Source of the DNA: Armatimonadota bacterium
GTDB lineage: Bacteria > Armatimonadota > Zipacnadia > Zipacnadales > JABUFB01
Direction: 5' to 3'
Assembly: GCA_013314775.1 (NCBI GenBank)
Contig: JABUFB010000013.1
Coordinates: 1 to 64,000 of the forward strand
DNA length: 64,000 nucleotides
In this document: positions 31,391 to 40,203 of the stretch, piece by piece
Layout: each line of letters opens with the position of its first letter
How positions within the stretch are numbered: position 1 is the stretch's first letter
Made by a program: the position numbers and the translations under genes
The notes under the pieces: generated by a model
What the model was told of the DNA's origin: nothing
Databases searched by the model: none
What the model saw: the letters and a program-made list of their open reading frames with translations, nothing else

Positions 31391-31486
31391 TCAAGTAGGT
31401 GAGCAGCCGACCAGACCGACGAGGAGAACCGACAGCCCGACCAGCGCGATCAATACCCGTGTTGCTCGTGTCTTCAACGTGCGCAT
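31391..31486 (-). CDS. 31-residue small lipoprotein (entericidin-like)
   Basis: A 32-codon gene on the minus strand starts with ATG at 31486, six bases after AGGAGG. It encodes a short positive N-terminus (MRTLKTRATR), a hydrophobic stretch VLIALVGLSVLLVGLVG and then Cys28-Ser-Pro-Thr-stop. The LVGC lipobox and positive start make a standard lipoprotein signal, so the mature peptide would be only four lipid-anchored residues, even shorter than entericidins. It lies between the URO-D protein gene and comEA. The family is not certain; a chance frame is possible but the ribosome binding site and lipobox together argue against it. Confidence 0.6.
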   Translation of the reverse strand: MRTLKTRATRVLIALVGLSVLLVGLVGCSPT

Positions 31487-31528
31487 CCATTGCCTCCTGA
31501 TGATGGCGGGTGCGGCGATGTGAGCGTT

Positions 31529-32614
31529 CTAGTCACGCCCCAGTTTCCGGCCGCGTTCCACGAAGTACTTCATTGTCTCGTAATCGATTTCCGGCGGCTC
31601 AGAATGGTCTGAATGCAGGACGTATCCGCCGCCGCCCTGAACCACCGGCAGAATCTTCTTGTCCATCTCCTCGTCGATCTGCGCCCGGTCATTGCTGATC
31701 AGGCAGCGGACATCCACACCGCCGAAGAATGAGATCTTGTCCCCGAAGCGCGCGAAGAGCGTGGGCAGGTCCATGCCCGCCTTGACTTCCATTGCCTGCA
31801 GGCAGTCCATCCCCGCTTCGATCAGGCCGGGCACCAGGGGCTCCACGTAACCGCAGGAGTGCACGATGACCTTGCAGCCAAGAGAATGGGCATAGTCAAA
31901 AAGGCGCGCGTGTCCGGGCTGGATGATCTCCGCGTACATCTGCGGGGACATGAAGGGTCTGTTCTTGAACCCCATATCCTCGTAGAAGAAGAAACCGTCC
32001 GGCTTGCCCTCTTCGGCGAAGAGCACCTCCAGGTGGTTGATGGTCAGGTCTGTGTACGTCTGCACCATATCCTTGACCCAGTCCGGATCAAGCGCCATGC
32101 CCATCAGCATGTACTCATGCCCGCAGACCGGGTGCATCTGCTCGAAGGGCGCCACCCCGGCCCAGCAAAAGAATCGCTCCTTCTCAGCCGCGTACTGCTT
32201 CGCTGCACGGTAGCTTTCGAAGGGGATCCGCCGCCGATCCAAACCAACCAGGAAGGGCTTCGCGTGCTCCTCCCAGGTGGCTCGATCCTTCACCGTGAAG
32301 TCCACGTGTTCCGGAGTGCTGTCATGCAGTTTGTGCCGCCGCAACTTGGCGCCATTTCCGTCAAGCTGGAGAATGGTCTCGTCGGTTTCCTCGATGAGCA
32401 CCGGCTCGAAGTCCAGCTTCGCCACGGAGTTGAGCCACCCGCCGGTGCGCAGGTCCTGGCCGAAATGCTCTTGTACGTCCTCGTCCGGGCCGATGTGCCC
32501 CTCATCGCGCCAACGTTTCACCGTCGCGCCCCACGGGCTGACGGCAACGGGGGTCTGATCCACGGGCTTCAGGGCCAGCGTCTGGACCATGCGCTCGATA
32601 CTGGTCATGGACAT
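31529..32614 (-). CDS. Uroporphyrinogen decarboxylase-like (URO-D superfamily) protein
   Basis: This 361-residue TIM-barrel protein belongs to the URO-D/MtaA superfamily, whose members are either uroporphyrinogen decarboxylases or corrinoid/thiol methyltransferases. It has the HSCG motif (VIVHSCGYVEP) found in the zinc-dependent methyltransferase branch. However, the third Cys ligand expected later is replaced by a YVLHSDHSEPP segment, so zinc binding may differ. GGVDVR is the conserved barrel-end motif. The ATG at 32614 follows GGAGGAA by 8 bases. It is the last gene of the hydrogenase cluster strand, 81 bases after the phosphatase gene. It is not expected to be heme-pathway HemE. Substrate unknown. 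Confidence 0.8.
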   Translation of the reverse strand: MSMTSIERMVQTLALKPVDQTPVAVSPWGATVKRWRDEGHIGPDEDVQEHFGQDLRTGGWLNSVAKLDFEPVLIEETDETILQLDGNGAKLRRHKLHDSTPEHVDFTVKDRATWEEHAKPFLVGLDRRRIPFESYRAAKQYAAEKERFFCWAGVAPFEQMHPVCGHEYMLMGMALDPDWVKDMVQTYTDLTINHLEVLFAEEGKPDGFFFYEDMGFKNRPFMSPQMYAEIIQPGHARLFDYAHSLGCKVIVHSCGYVEPLVPGLIEAGMDCLQAMEVKAGMDLPTLFARFGDKISFFGGVDVRCLISNDRAQIDEEMDKKILPVVQGGGGYVLHSDHSEPPEIDYETMKYFVERGRKLGRD

Positions 32615-32695
32615 GTATGGGTTCCTCCGGGCCGATATGTGCCGCTGTCCGCGTGGAGTTCGACACCCGACCGCAATTCACCTCCTGCACTGCGC

Positions 32696-33850
32696 CTAGA
32701 CGCGCTCAATCACCACCAGCTTTCCTGCAGCCTGCAGCTTCTCGGCGAGGAGTTCGATGATCTTGTGTCGGGGGAGAATGCCCTGCTGGCGGAAGGTGAT
32801 GTGGGTATTGGCGGGGTTTCGGGCCTGCCCCACGAGAATGTTCACCCGGTCCGCCGAGCGCAGCAGGTTGTGCAGTTCCGTGACCGCACTTGGCTCCTCG
32901 AAGGACGCATCGTCTTCGTCGAGAACATTGTACAACTGATTGAGCGTCACCGCGCCTTCGGTCACCAGGTCCACGCCATCAAGCATATACGCGGGCGGAG
33001 TCACCAGGCTGTGCGAGGCATGGTCCATTCTCACTTCAGTCCCCAGGTACCGTGCAACCAGGTCCGCCGTGGTCGCCCCACAGATCACCTTGGCCCCATC
33101 CATGGCCATGAACCGGTGGGCTACCTCGTGATCCCGCCGCTTCTCTGCGGGCGGTCCAGTCAGGATTGTCACTGTCTTCCCCGCGCGGCACCAGGCGTAG
33201 AGCGCCGTGGTGTCGTCTCCTGCCGTGCCGGCGCTCAACTGCACGGCGCGTCCGGTCACGGCTTGGGGTATATCCGCCGGCCGAATACCCTCTCCAAGGA
33301 GACCCGTCACGTACCTGCAGGCGCCCTCCACCTGCCAGCCCCCGGGCACTCGTCCGCCGAGACCTGCCTGACTCACGCCGTCGGACATGAGCAAGATGCC
33401 CTCACCCGGCTCCAGGTGACAGCTTGCCTCTTCCGTGATCGCCCCCTCGACCACCACAGTCCGCCTTGGCAGCTCAACCGCGCTCGTCCGGGCGACCAGA
33501 ACGGCCCCCGGCGCCTCATAGGACAGCACCGTGGTCTCGCCGTCATTGAGGATCCGCGCCAGACTAAAGGCCACGTATAAGGACGGGTCAGTCTTGGTCT
33601 TCTCAATGCTGGTGACCAGGCTCGCGAAAGCACGGCGCAGGCTGAACCCTTCCTCCAGCAGCCCCATGAGCCGGGCCACACAGATCTGCGCCGCGACGTT
33701 CGCCTTGATGCCCGAGCCGATGCCGTCCGCGCACACCATTGTCGTGGCCGCCGGGGTGCGCACCCATCGCACCAGGTCTCCGCAGGGCTCATTCGGCTGC
33801 TTCGAGGCCTGGCTGGTGGCTATTTCCACGTGGAGGTACCGGGTCGCCAA
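32696..33850 (-). CDS. SpoIIE-type PP2C phosphatase linked to hydrogenase
   Basis: This 384-residue protein combines an N-terminal SpoIIE/PP2C serine phosphatase domain with an unnamed C-terminal domain. The phosphatase domain spans about 1-220, with metal-binding motifs CADGIGSG, MSDGVSQAG and AGDDTTALYAW. The C-terminal domain (about 225-384) contains KVICGATTADLVARYLG. The same architecture is known beside [FeFe] hydrogenase operons in Clostridia. The start is a TTG at 33850 preceded by AAGGAGG. It overlaps the end of the upstream sensor gene by 31 bases, a strong coupling. It would remove phosphate from an unknown partner, probably in response to the upstream H-cluster/PAS sensor. No anti-sigma kinase or STAS protein is in the window. 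Confidence 0.85.
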   Translation of the reverse strand: MATRYLHVEIATSQASKQPNEPCGDLVRWVRTPAATTMVCADGIGSGIKANVAAQICVARLMGLLEEGFSLRRAFASLVTSIEKTKTDPSLYVAFSLARILNDGETTVLSYEAPGAVLVARTSAVELPRRTVVVEGAITEEASCHLEPGEGILLMSDGVSQAGLGGRVPGGWQVEGACRYVTGLLGEGIRPADIPQAVTGRAVQLSAGTAGDDTTALYAWCRAGKTVTILTGPPAEKRRDHEVAHRFMAMDGAKVICGATTADLVARYLGTEVRMDHASHSLVTPPAYMLDGVDLVTEGAVTLNQLYNVLDEDDASFEEPSAVTELHNLLRSADRVNILVGQARNPANTHITFRQQGILPRHKIIELLAEKLQAAGKLVVIERV

Positions 33851-35601
33851 TCTTCCGCCTCCTTGTCCACACCTTCGGCCTCCTCGTGGGCCATTCGCAT
33901 GAGGTTCTCCACCAGCTTCTCGCCCTGGGCCGCGCTCTCCCCGAGAAACTGGGCGATCTGCTGGGCCATCCGCATCTGGTGTTCGAGGAGCTGCTGGGCC
34001 TGCTCAATGGTCTGGTTGCGCATGCGGTCCAGTGTCGCGCGGTCGGTCTGGCTCCGGGTGATATTTACGAAAATGCCCACATACTGGCGTTCTTCCCGCA
34101 GCGGGTAGATGATCTGGTGGCAGATCAGTCCATACTTGTCGTGCTTGCCCACCATCTCAATCAGGTCCGTCTCCCCGGCCACGAGCCGCTCGAAGGGGTC
34201 CGGGTCCATCAGGTATGAGATCTTTCGCCCCAACACGGCGTCCGAGCACATGAACATCCGTCGGAAAGCAGGGTTCATGCTGATGATGGTGAGCCGCTCG
34301 TCCAAGATCACGATACCATTGGGGCTGGTGTCAATGATCCGGTCGGTACGCTGTTCGGCGAGACGACGCATATAGGGAATGCACATCTCCGGTTCGGCCA
34401 TCCCGCGAATGACCGCGATCGCCTTGTCCCGACAACTCGCGTAGCCGCATGCACCGCAGTTCAGTTCATCCTCCGGCGACACTTTCCCGGTGCGCGCGAG
34501 GGCTTCGCGGATCTGCTCCTCGGTGATCGGCTCGCCCTCGTCCACCGCGCGGGGCCCGTACCAGGTGCAAAGGTCGGCATCGACCGCCGCGCTCTCAGTG
34601 GGTGCCCCGGGGTGCTCTCGGGCAAACTCCAGAAGCTCTCTGCGCCGTTCATAAAGGTTCTGCTCCCGCCGGATGCCAGGTCCGCCCACGCATCCCTGGG
34701 GGCAGAAGAGCGGTTCAATGAGCACGCCATCATCCAAGCTGTCCAGTTCGTCCAGCGCTTCCTTGAGCTCCTCGAACCCGCTTACGGACATGGTCTGGGT
34801 TGCCAGCAGGTCCGCGGTGAGGTCGGCCGTGCGCAGGCTCCCGCCCTCCACGGGGTAGAACCGGGCGTTCCCGCCCGGCTCTTCGTCGAACCAGCTCTCC
34901 TCGCACTCCTGCAGCGTGATCCCCTGCTGCTCCAGCCATTCGAACAACTCGGTGAATGTCAGCGCACAATCGACAAGCCCTGCGTGCTCGGGCCGCTCCG
35001 CTTCCGCCTTCTTTGCCACGCACGGGCCGATGAAGATGACCTTCGCATCAGGGCCGAACCTGGCCTTGATATGCCGCGCGTGAGCGAGCATGGGGCTGAC
35101 AATTGGCGTCAGGGTCTCTGCCAGGTCCGGACGGTACTGCTCCACGTAACTCACCGCAGCCGGACAGGCGGTGCAGACGTGGACTTTGTCTGGCTCTGCA
35201 TTGACCAGGTCCGCAGTCTTCCGCGCAACCATGTATGCCCCGATGGCCGTCTCGCCCACGTAGCCGAAGCCGAGCTTCCGAAGCGCTGAAGGCAGTCGCC
35301 GGCGCTCCCATTCGGACAGCACGCCGGCGAAGGAAGGAGCGATGCTGGCGGCAACCATGCCGCCCTGCGAGACAATCGCCCCGGCCTTTTCCACATCATT
35401 GCGGAAGGACTTGGCTCCCTGTGGGCACTCGCGGATGCAGGTCCCGCACGATATGCAGCGGTCAGGGTCCACGAATGCCTGGCCATGCTCCATGCGAATC
35501 GCTTTCACCGGGCACACGCGCACGCACCGGTAGCAGTCCCGGCACCGGGCCTTGTTGGTGAACACGATCTGTCCGGGTCTCTGCTGTCTCTCCACGGTCA
35601 T
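33820..35601 (-). CDS. Sensory [FeFe]-hydrogenase-like protein with PAS domain (HydS/HfsB-like)
   Basis: This 593-residue protein has two ferredoxin clusters (C20/23/26/30 and C49/52/55/59). A truncated H-cluster domain follows, with the ligands still present: CTAC146P, GPC194VAKK, C300PQGC304. A 4Fe-4S domain has C382, C385, C390 and C407 (CGACGYASC). A PAS domain (about 418-530, IDTSPNGIVILDERL) and a C-terminal coiled coil complete it. The motifs differ from catalytic hydrogenases (TACP instead of TSCCP, GPC instead of MPC, CPQGC instead of ACPGGC), the pattern of sensory group C/D enzymes. It probably senses H2 or redox state and signals to the overlapping SpoIIE phosphatase. It is separated from hydA by 170 bases that contain two palindromic repeats. 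Confidence 0.85.
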   Translation of the reverse strand: MTVERQQRPGQIVFTNKARCRDCYRCVRVCPVKAIRMEHGQAFVDPDRCISCGTCIRECPQGAKSFRNDVEKAGAIVSQGGMVAASIAPSFAGVLSEWERRRLPSALRKLGFGYVGETAIGAYMVARKTADLVNAEPDKVHVCTACPAAVSYVEQYRPDLAETLTPIVSPMLAHARHIKARFGPDAKVIFIGPCVAKKAEAERPEHAGLVDCALTFTELFEWLEQQGITLQECEESWFDEEPGGNARFYPVEGGSLRTADLTADLLATQTMSVSGFEELKEALDELDSLDDGVLIEPLFCPQGCVGGPGIRREQNLYERRRELLEFAREHPGAPTESAAVDADLCTWYGPRAVDEGEPITEEQIREALARTGKVSPEDELNCGACGYASCRDKAIAVIRGMAEPEMCIPYMRRLAEQRTDRIIDTSPNGIVILDERLTIISMNPAFRRMFMCSDAVLGRKISYLMDPDPFERLVAGETDLIEMVGKHDKYGLICHQIIYPLREERQYVGIFVNITRSQTDRATLDRMRNQTIEQAQQLLEHQMRMAQQIAQFLGESAAQGEKLVENLMRMAHEEAEGVDKEAEDWRPGTSTWK

Positions 35602-35656
35602 CCACCCATTCCGCTATGCCAGTCGCTACCGACTTCGCCGGCCGTTGGCCTCTGTC

Positions 35657-35687
35657 GTTTGTGGGGCGCGGGCTCGTACCGCGCCGC
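35657..35687. repeat. GC-rich dispersed palindromic repeat, copy 2
   Basis: GTTTGTGGGGCGCGG, a spacer with CTCGTA, and CCGCGCCGC form a 7-bp hairpin (GGCGCGG/CCGCGCC). It sits between hydA and the sensor gene, 10 bases from the next copy. Confidence 0.7.
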
Positions 35688-35696
35688 GTCGTTGCC

Positions 35697-35730
35697 GTTT
35701 GTAGGGCGGGGACCCGTGCCCCGCCGCCCG
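35697..35730. repeat. GC-rich dispersed palindromic repeat, copy 3
   Basis: GTTTGTAGGGCGGGG, a spacer ACCCGTG, and CCCCGCCGCCCG form an 8-bp GGGCGGGG/CCCCGCC-type hairpin. The left flank GTTTGTrGGGCG is shared with copy 2. Confidence 0.7.
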
Positions 35731-35771
35731 TTTCCGACGCGCGGGGGTGAGGCCAGTCCCCGATCCGTCCC

Positions 35772-37787
35772 TCAACCCACTTCCACAACACCCAACTGCG
35801 CCGCAAGGGCATCCCGCGCCTGCTCGAACCCGCAGCGCTCAAAGACTTGGTCTCCGATGGCAACTGACGGCCCGCGATTGCAGCGCTCGAGGCAGAACGT
35901 CGCGCCCACGTCCACCCGGTCCGTCAACCCGTTCTCCTCAATGTAGCCAATCAACCGCTTCAGGAGTTCCTGAGACCCGCGTACGAAGCAGCTTGTCCCC
36001 ACGCAGACTCGGACCCGCACTTTGGGCAGGTCCTCGCCCGTCACGAAGGGGATGTCCTCGTCGGCGATGCGCTTGCGGCTGTGGTAGTGGGTGTGCAGGA
36101 GGGAATGAGCTTTCTCCCCGCCCACTTCACCCAGGGTGGTCTCATACGCTTTCGCCACGTACGGATTTTCCTGGGACTTATGAAGCTGCAGCATCTTGTC
36201 GGCCATATACAAGCCCTCGGTGCGCCGGGCTTTCACATCAGCGTCGGTCGCGATGGGCTGTCCCGCGCCGCCGATGCACCCGCCCGGGCACGCCATGACT
36301 TCCACCAGGTGGTACTCGCATTCGCCGCTGCGAACGCGCTCCACGAGTTTCCGTGCATTGCCGAGGCCGTGCACAATCGCAAGCCGCAGCTCCTGCCCGG
36401 CGATGCTGAGCGTGGCTTCGCGCACACCGTCCGTCCCACGCACCATCTCAAAGTTCGGCGCCTCAATCTTGACCCCGCTGATCTGCTCGGCAGCGTAGCG
36501 CAGGACGGCTTCACTCACGCCTCCAGAGTTACCGAAGATCACACCCGCACCCGTCTTGAAACCCATGGGCAGGTCCAGGGATTCCGGCTGCAGCTTCCCG
36601 AACTGGAGGCCCGCGCCCTCGATCATGCGGGCAAGCTCCTGGGTCGTCAAGACGAAGTCAACGTCCCGCACGCCGTCCTTCTCAAACTCCGGGCGCGTGG
36701 CCTCGAACTTCTTCGCGGTGCACGGCATGATCGACACCACAACCAGGTCCTTGGCCTCGCGGTTGAACTCCGCCGGCAGCATCTCCTTGGCCAGCGATCC
36801 GAACATTTGCTGGGGCGAGCGGCAGGAGGACAGGTTCGGCAGCATGTCCGGACAGTACTGCTCGGCAAACTTTACCCAGCCCGGACAGCAAGAGGTGAAC
36901 TGGGGCATCCTCTCGCCCTTCACAAAGCGCTTCAGGAACTCGGTGCCCTCCTCGATCACCGTCAGGTCCGCCGCGAAGCATGTGTCGTAGACGCGATCGA
37001 ACCCCATTGCCCGCAGGCCTGCCACGATCTGGCCGATGGTCACCACGCCCGGATCCAGGCCGAAACACTCGCCCAGGGCAACCCGCACCGCGGGAGCGAT
37101 CTGCGCCACCACGATCTTGGTGGGGTCCTCCAGCGCCTTCCACACATCATCCACGTCAGACTTCGGCGTGATTGCCCCTGTGGGGCAGACCGCAGCGCAT
37201 TGGCCGCAGTAGACGCATTCCACACCGCTCAGGTCCTTGCCGAAAGCCGGCCCGACAGTCACCTGGCTGCCGCGGTTGGCGAAATCGATGGCGCCGATGC
37301 CCTGAACCTCCGAGCACATCCGCACGCAGTCACCGCAGAGCACGCACTTGTTCGGGTCCCGCACCAGCGAGGGCGAACTGCGGTCGATGGGCGCTTCCTT
37401 CGCGGTTCGCTTGAAACGCACTTCCTGGATGCCCAGGCGCCGGGCAAGCCCCTGCAGCTTGCAGGTACTGCTCCGGGCGCAGGTGGGGCAACTCTGGTCG
37501 TGGTTCGCCAGGAGCAGCTCCACCGCGATCTTCCGCATCTCCCGAATCTCTTCAGTGTTGGTGCGAAGGACCATTCCCGGCTCCGGCGCGGTGGAACACG
37601 AAGTGACAATGCCCCGACCTTCGATGTCCACGATACACAGCCGGCAAGCGCCGTAGACGCTGAGATTCGAGTGGTAGCAGAAGGTGGGAATGTCGATGTT
37701 CGCCTTCCGGCAGAGTTCCAGCAGATTCGGCTCGCCCTCGATTGGGATCTGGCGGCCGTCGATGGTGACAAAGCTGTCGCTGGTCAT
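35772..37787 (-). CDS. hydA: [FeFe] hydrogenase catalytic subunit HydA (trimeric, NADH/ferredoxin type)
   Basis: This 671-residue catalytic subunit is fused to a chain of Fe-S modules. They are a [2Fe-2S] domain (C37, C48, C51, C64), a His-Cys3 [4Fe-4S] site (H96, C100, C103, C109), two [4Fe-4S] sites (C148/151/154/158 and C191/194/197/201), and the H-cluster domain. The H-cluster motifs are complete: TSCCPGW (C300), MPCTAKK (C356) and MACPGGCIGG (C500, C504). A C-terminal thioredoxin-like [2Fe-2S] domain (about 590-671, CVGTSC ... CLERCNRGP) matches Thermotoga HydA. With HydB and HydC it forms a cytoplasmic hydrogenase coupling NADH and reduced ferredoxin to H2. The ATG at 37787 overlaps the hydB stop (ATGA). 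Confidence 0.95.
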   Translation of the reverse strand: MTSDSFVTIDGRQIPIEGEPNLLELCRKANIDIPTFCYHSNLSVYGACRLCIVDIEGRGIVTSCSTAPEPGMVLRTNTEEIREMRKIAVELLLANHDQSCPTCARSSTCKLQGLARRLGIQEVRFKRTAKEAPIDRSSPSLVRDPNKCVLCGDCVRMCSEVQGIGAIDFANRGSQVTVGPAFGKDLSGVECVYCGQCAAVCPTGAITPKSDVDDVWKALEDPTKIVVAQIAPAVRVALGECFGLDPGVVTIGQIVAGLRAMGFDRVYDTCFAADLTVIEEGTEFLKRFVKGERMPQFTSCCPGWVKFAEQYCPDMLPNLSSCRSPQQMFGSLAKEMLPAEFNREAKDLVVVSIMPCTAKKFEATRPEFEKDGVRDVDFVLTTQELARMIEGAGLQFGKLQPESLDLPMGFKTGAGVIFGNSGGVSEAVLRYAAEQISGVKIEAPNFEMVRGTDGVREATLSIAGQELRLAIVHGLGNARKLVERVRSGECEYHLVEVMACPGGCIGGAGQPIATDADVKARRTEGLYMADKMLQLHKSQENPYVAKAYETTLGEVGGEKAHSLLHTHYHSRKRIADEDIPFVTGEDLPKVRVRVCVGTSCFVRGSQELLKRLIGYIEENGLTDRVDVGATFCLERCNRGPSVAIGDQVFERCGFEQARDALAAQLGVVEVG

Positions 37788-39688
37788 GATATCGCTCCCG
37801 AGATCGCATTGAACTTGCACGCCGCCACGCATGCCCCGCACTTGATGCATTTCGCCGGGTCGATCACATGCGGCTGTTTGCGCTCGCCCGAAATTGCTCC
37901 CACCGGGCAGGTGCGCAGACACAGGCCGCAACCCTTGCACAACTGGGCATCGATCTCCGGCGTGAGCAGCGCTTTGCACTTGCCCGCCGGGCAGCGCTTC
38001 TGAAACACGTGGGCCTCGTACTCCGCCCGGAAATGCCGCAGTGTGGAGAGAACCGGGTTCGGCGCGGTCTTCCCAAGGCCGCAAAGCGACCCTTTCTGAA
38101 CCGCCACCGCCAACTTTTCGAGAATGTCCAGAGTGCCCTGGTCTGCCCGGCCCTCCACGATGTCATCCAGCAAGGCCAGCATCTGCTTGGTGCCCTCCCG
38201 GCACAGGACGCACTTGCCGCAGGACTCATTCTGGGTGAACTGCATGAAGAACCGGGCCATGGCCACCATGCAGGTGTTGCGGTTCATGGCCACCAAACCG
38301 CCCGAACCTACCATCGCCCCCACACCGCGCAGGGAGTCAAAGTCCAGCGGCAGGTCGAGATGCTCCTCAGTCAGGCATCCGCCCGACGGCCCGCCGATCT
38401 GCACCGCCTTGAACCCTTCCGGGTCGATGCTCCCGTCCTTCCGGGTGATCCCGCCGCCGATATCAAAGATGATTTCCCGCAGCGTGGTGCCGAAGGGCAC
38501 CTCGATCAGCCCGGTGTTAGCCACATGCCCGGTCAGCGCGAATGTCTTCGTGCCCGGGGACTTCTCGGTCCCGCGCCGCCGGAACTCCGCCGCGCCCATG
38601 TTCAGGATGAGGGGGATGGTTGCCAGCGTCTCCACGTTGTTGATGACCGTGGGCTTGCCCCACAGGCCGCTTTGAGCCGGAAACGGCGGCTTCGGGCTGG
38701 GCATCCCGCGATGGCCCTCGATGGAGGCGATCAGCGCAGTCTCCTCACCGCACACGAATGCCCCCGCGCCTTCCATCACGTGGAGCTCCAGCTTCAGGCC
38801 TGTGCCGAACACATTGTCGCCCAGGATGCCCATCGCCCGGGCATCTTCCACTGCTTTCTTCATCCGGGCCACCGCCAGCGGATACTCGGCGCGCACGTAG
38901 ACGTAGCCTTCATCCGCGCCAATTGCCCGGGCGGCGATCATCATGCCCTCGATCACCCGGTGCGGCGCGCCTTCCATGACGCTGCGGTCCATGAACGCGC
39001 CGGGATCGCCCTCGTCGCCGTTGCAGATCACGTACTTCTTGCTTTCAGGCTGAATGCGGGTCAGCTCCCATTTTCGGCCCGTGGGGAATCCACCGCCGCC
39101 GCGTCCGCGGATACCCGAGAGTGTGATCTCCTCGCAGATCGTCTCCGGCTTGAGTTCCGTGAATGCCCGTCGGGCCGCGACATAGCCGTCATTGGCGATG
39201 TACTCCCGGATGTCTTCCGGGTCCATGATCCCGCAGCCCGCGAGGACTGTGCGAGTCTGGCGCTGGTAGAAGGGGATCTGCGCGGTGCCCTTACAGGGGG
39301 TGTGCGCGACCGGGTCCACATACAGGAGCCGGTCCACGACCTCCCCTCGCACCAGTGTGGCCTCGACGATTTCCGCGACGTCTTCGGGCCGCACCCGCGT
39401 GTAGAGGACTCCGTCGGGCTCCACCGTCACCAGCGGGCCCATCTGACAGAAGCCCTGGCATCCGCTCATGGAGACGAGCACCGAGCCGCGATCCGTGTGC
39501 TCATTGAATTCCACGGCCACTTTCAGACCTGCTGTGGCAACCTGCTCCACGAAGGCCTCGAACACGTCCAGGGCGCCGTTGGCGATGCAGCCCGTCCCGC
39601 CGCAGATCACTACTCTGCGTGCTGCCTTCTCGCTCGCCTGCTTGTATGCCGCCGCCGTCTCTTCAAGAGTCGTCACTGGAGGGGTCAT
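37784..39688 (-). CDS. hydB: Hydrogenase subunit HydB (NuoF-like, NADH-binding flavoprotein)
   Basis: This 634-residue diaphorase subunit starts with a thioredoxin-like [2Fe-2S] domain (about 20-125, CGGTGCIANGA ... CQGFCQMGP). A NuoF-like FMN/NADH domain follows (GIRGRGGGGFPTGRKWE, CNGDEGDPGAFMDR), then the SLBB region and the 4Fe-4S site ESCGKCVLCREG. Two C-terminal ferredoxin clusters end the protein (CKGCGLCLRTCPVGAI, CIKCGACVAACKFNAI). It takes electrons from NADH and is the site proposed for electron bifurcation in characterised HydABC. The ATG at 39688 overlaps the hydC stop (ATGA), and its own stop overlaps hydA, so the three genes are translationally coupled. Confidence 0.95.
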   Translation of the reverse strand: MTPPVTTLEETAAAYKQASEKAARRVVICGGTGCIANGALDVFEAFVEQVATAGLKVAVEFNEHTDRGSVLVSMSGCQGFCQMGPLVTVEPDGVLYTRVRPEDVAEIVEATLVRGEVVDRLLYVDPVAHTPCKGTAQIPFYQRQTRTVLAGCGIMDPEDIREYIANDGYVAARRAFTELKPETICEEITLSGIRGRGGGGFPTGRKWELTRIQPESKKYVICNGDEGDPGAFMDRSVMEGAPHRVIEGMMIAARAIGADEGYVYVRAEYPLAVARMKKAVEDARAMGILGDNVFGTGLKLELHVMEGAGAFVCGEETALIASIEGHRGMPSPKPPFPAQSGLWGKPTVINNVETLATIPLILNMGAAEFRRRGTEKSPGTKTFALTGHVANTGLIEVPFGTTLREIIFDIGGGITRKDGSIDPEGFKAVQIGGPSGGCLTEEHLDLPLDFDSLRGVGAMVGSGGLVAMNRNTCMVAMARFFMQFTQNESCGKCVLCREGTKQMLALLDDIVEGRADQGTLDILEKLAVAVQKGSLCGLGKTAPNPVLSTLRHFRAEYEAHVFQKRCPAGKCKALLTPEIDAQLCKGCGLCLRTCPVGAISGERKQPHVIDPAKCIKCGACVAACKFNAISGAIS

Positions 39689-40203
39689 GCGCTCGCCTCT
39701 TCCGCCAGGATGTCCTCGACGATGCTGACAGCTTTCTCGGGGGTCACCTGGCCATATACGGTTTCATTTACAACCATCGCCGGTGCCAGACCGCAGGCGC
39801 CCAGGCAGGAAACAGTCTCCACAGTGAACAGCATGTCTCCGGTGGTGTCCTGGTCTTCCCCCAGCCCCAGCCGCTTCTTGATAGCGTCCAACAGGTCCAT
39901 GGAGCCCTTCACATTGCAGGCCGTACCGTTGCAGAGGCGGACTAGATACTTGCCTTTGGGCTTGAGGGTGAAATGGGCGTAAAAGGTGGCTACCCCATAC
40001 ACCCGCGCCGGGGGCACTCCCAGGGACGTCGCCACATATGTGAGCACCGCTTCGGGCAGGTAACGGTACTCCTCTTGCACCTGCTGCAGGATCGGGATGA
40101 GCTTCGCCGGATCGCGCCCATTCCTGTCCAGAATCTCGCAGACTTTCTCGAACTTTCGCGTTGTCGCGTAACCGTTGCTGAGGGGTTGGTCAATCGCGCT
40201 CAT
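39685..40203 (-). CDS. hydC: Hydrogenase subunit HydC (NuoE-like [2Fe-2S] protein)
   Basis: This 172-residue small subunit is homologous to the 24-kDa NuoE subunit. It has an N-terminal helical bundle (ILDRNGRDPAKLIPILQQVQEEYRYLP) and a thioredoxin-like domain with [2Fe-2S] ligands CNGTAC and CLGAC. The ATG at 40203 follows AGGAGG by about 7 bases and overlaps the rex stop by 14 bases. It passes electrons between HydB and HydA. Confidence 0.94.
   Translation of the reverse strand: MSAIDQPLSNGYATTRKFEKVCEILDRNGRDPAKLIPILQQVQEEYRYLPEAVLTYVATSLGVPPARVYGVATFYAHFTLKPKGKYLVRLCNGTACNVKGSMDLLDAIKKRLGLGEDQDTTGDMLFTVETVSCLGACGLAPAMVVNETVYGQVTPEKAVSIVEDILAEEASA

Noticed and set aside
31529-32614. Heme-pathway uroporphyrinogen decarboxylase (HemE)
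   Set aside because: The N-terminus lacks the HemE substrate-binding signature and the HSCG motif points to the methyltransferase branch; no other heme genes are near.
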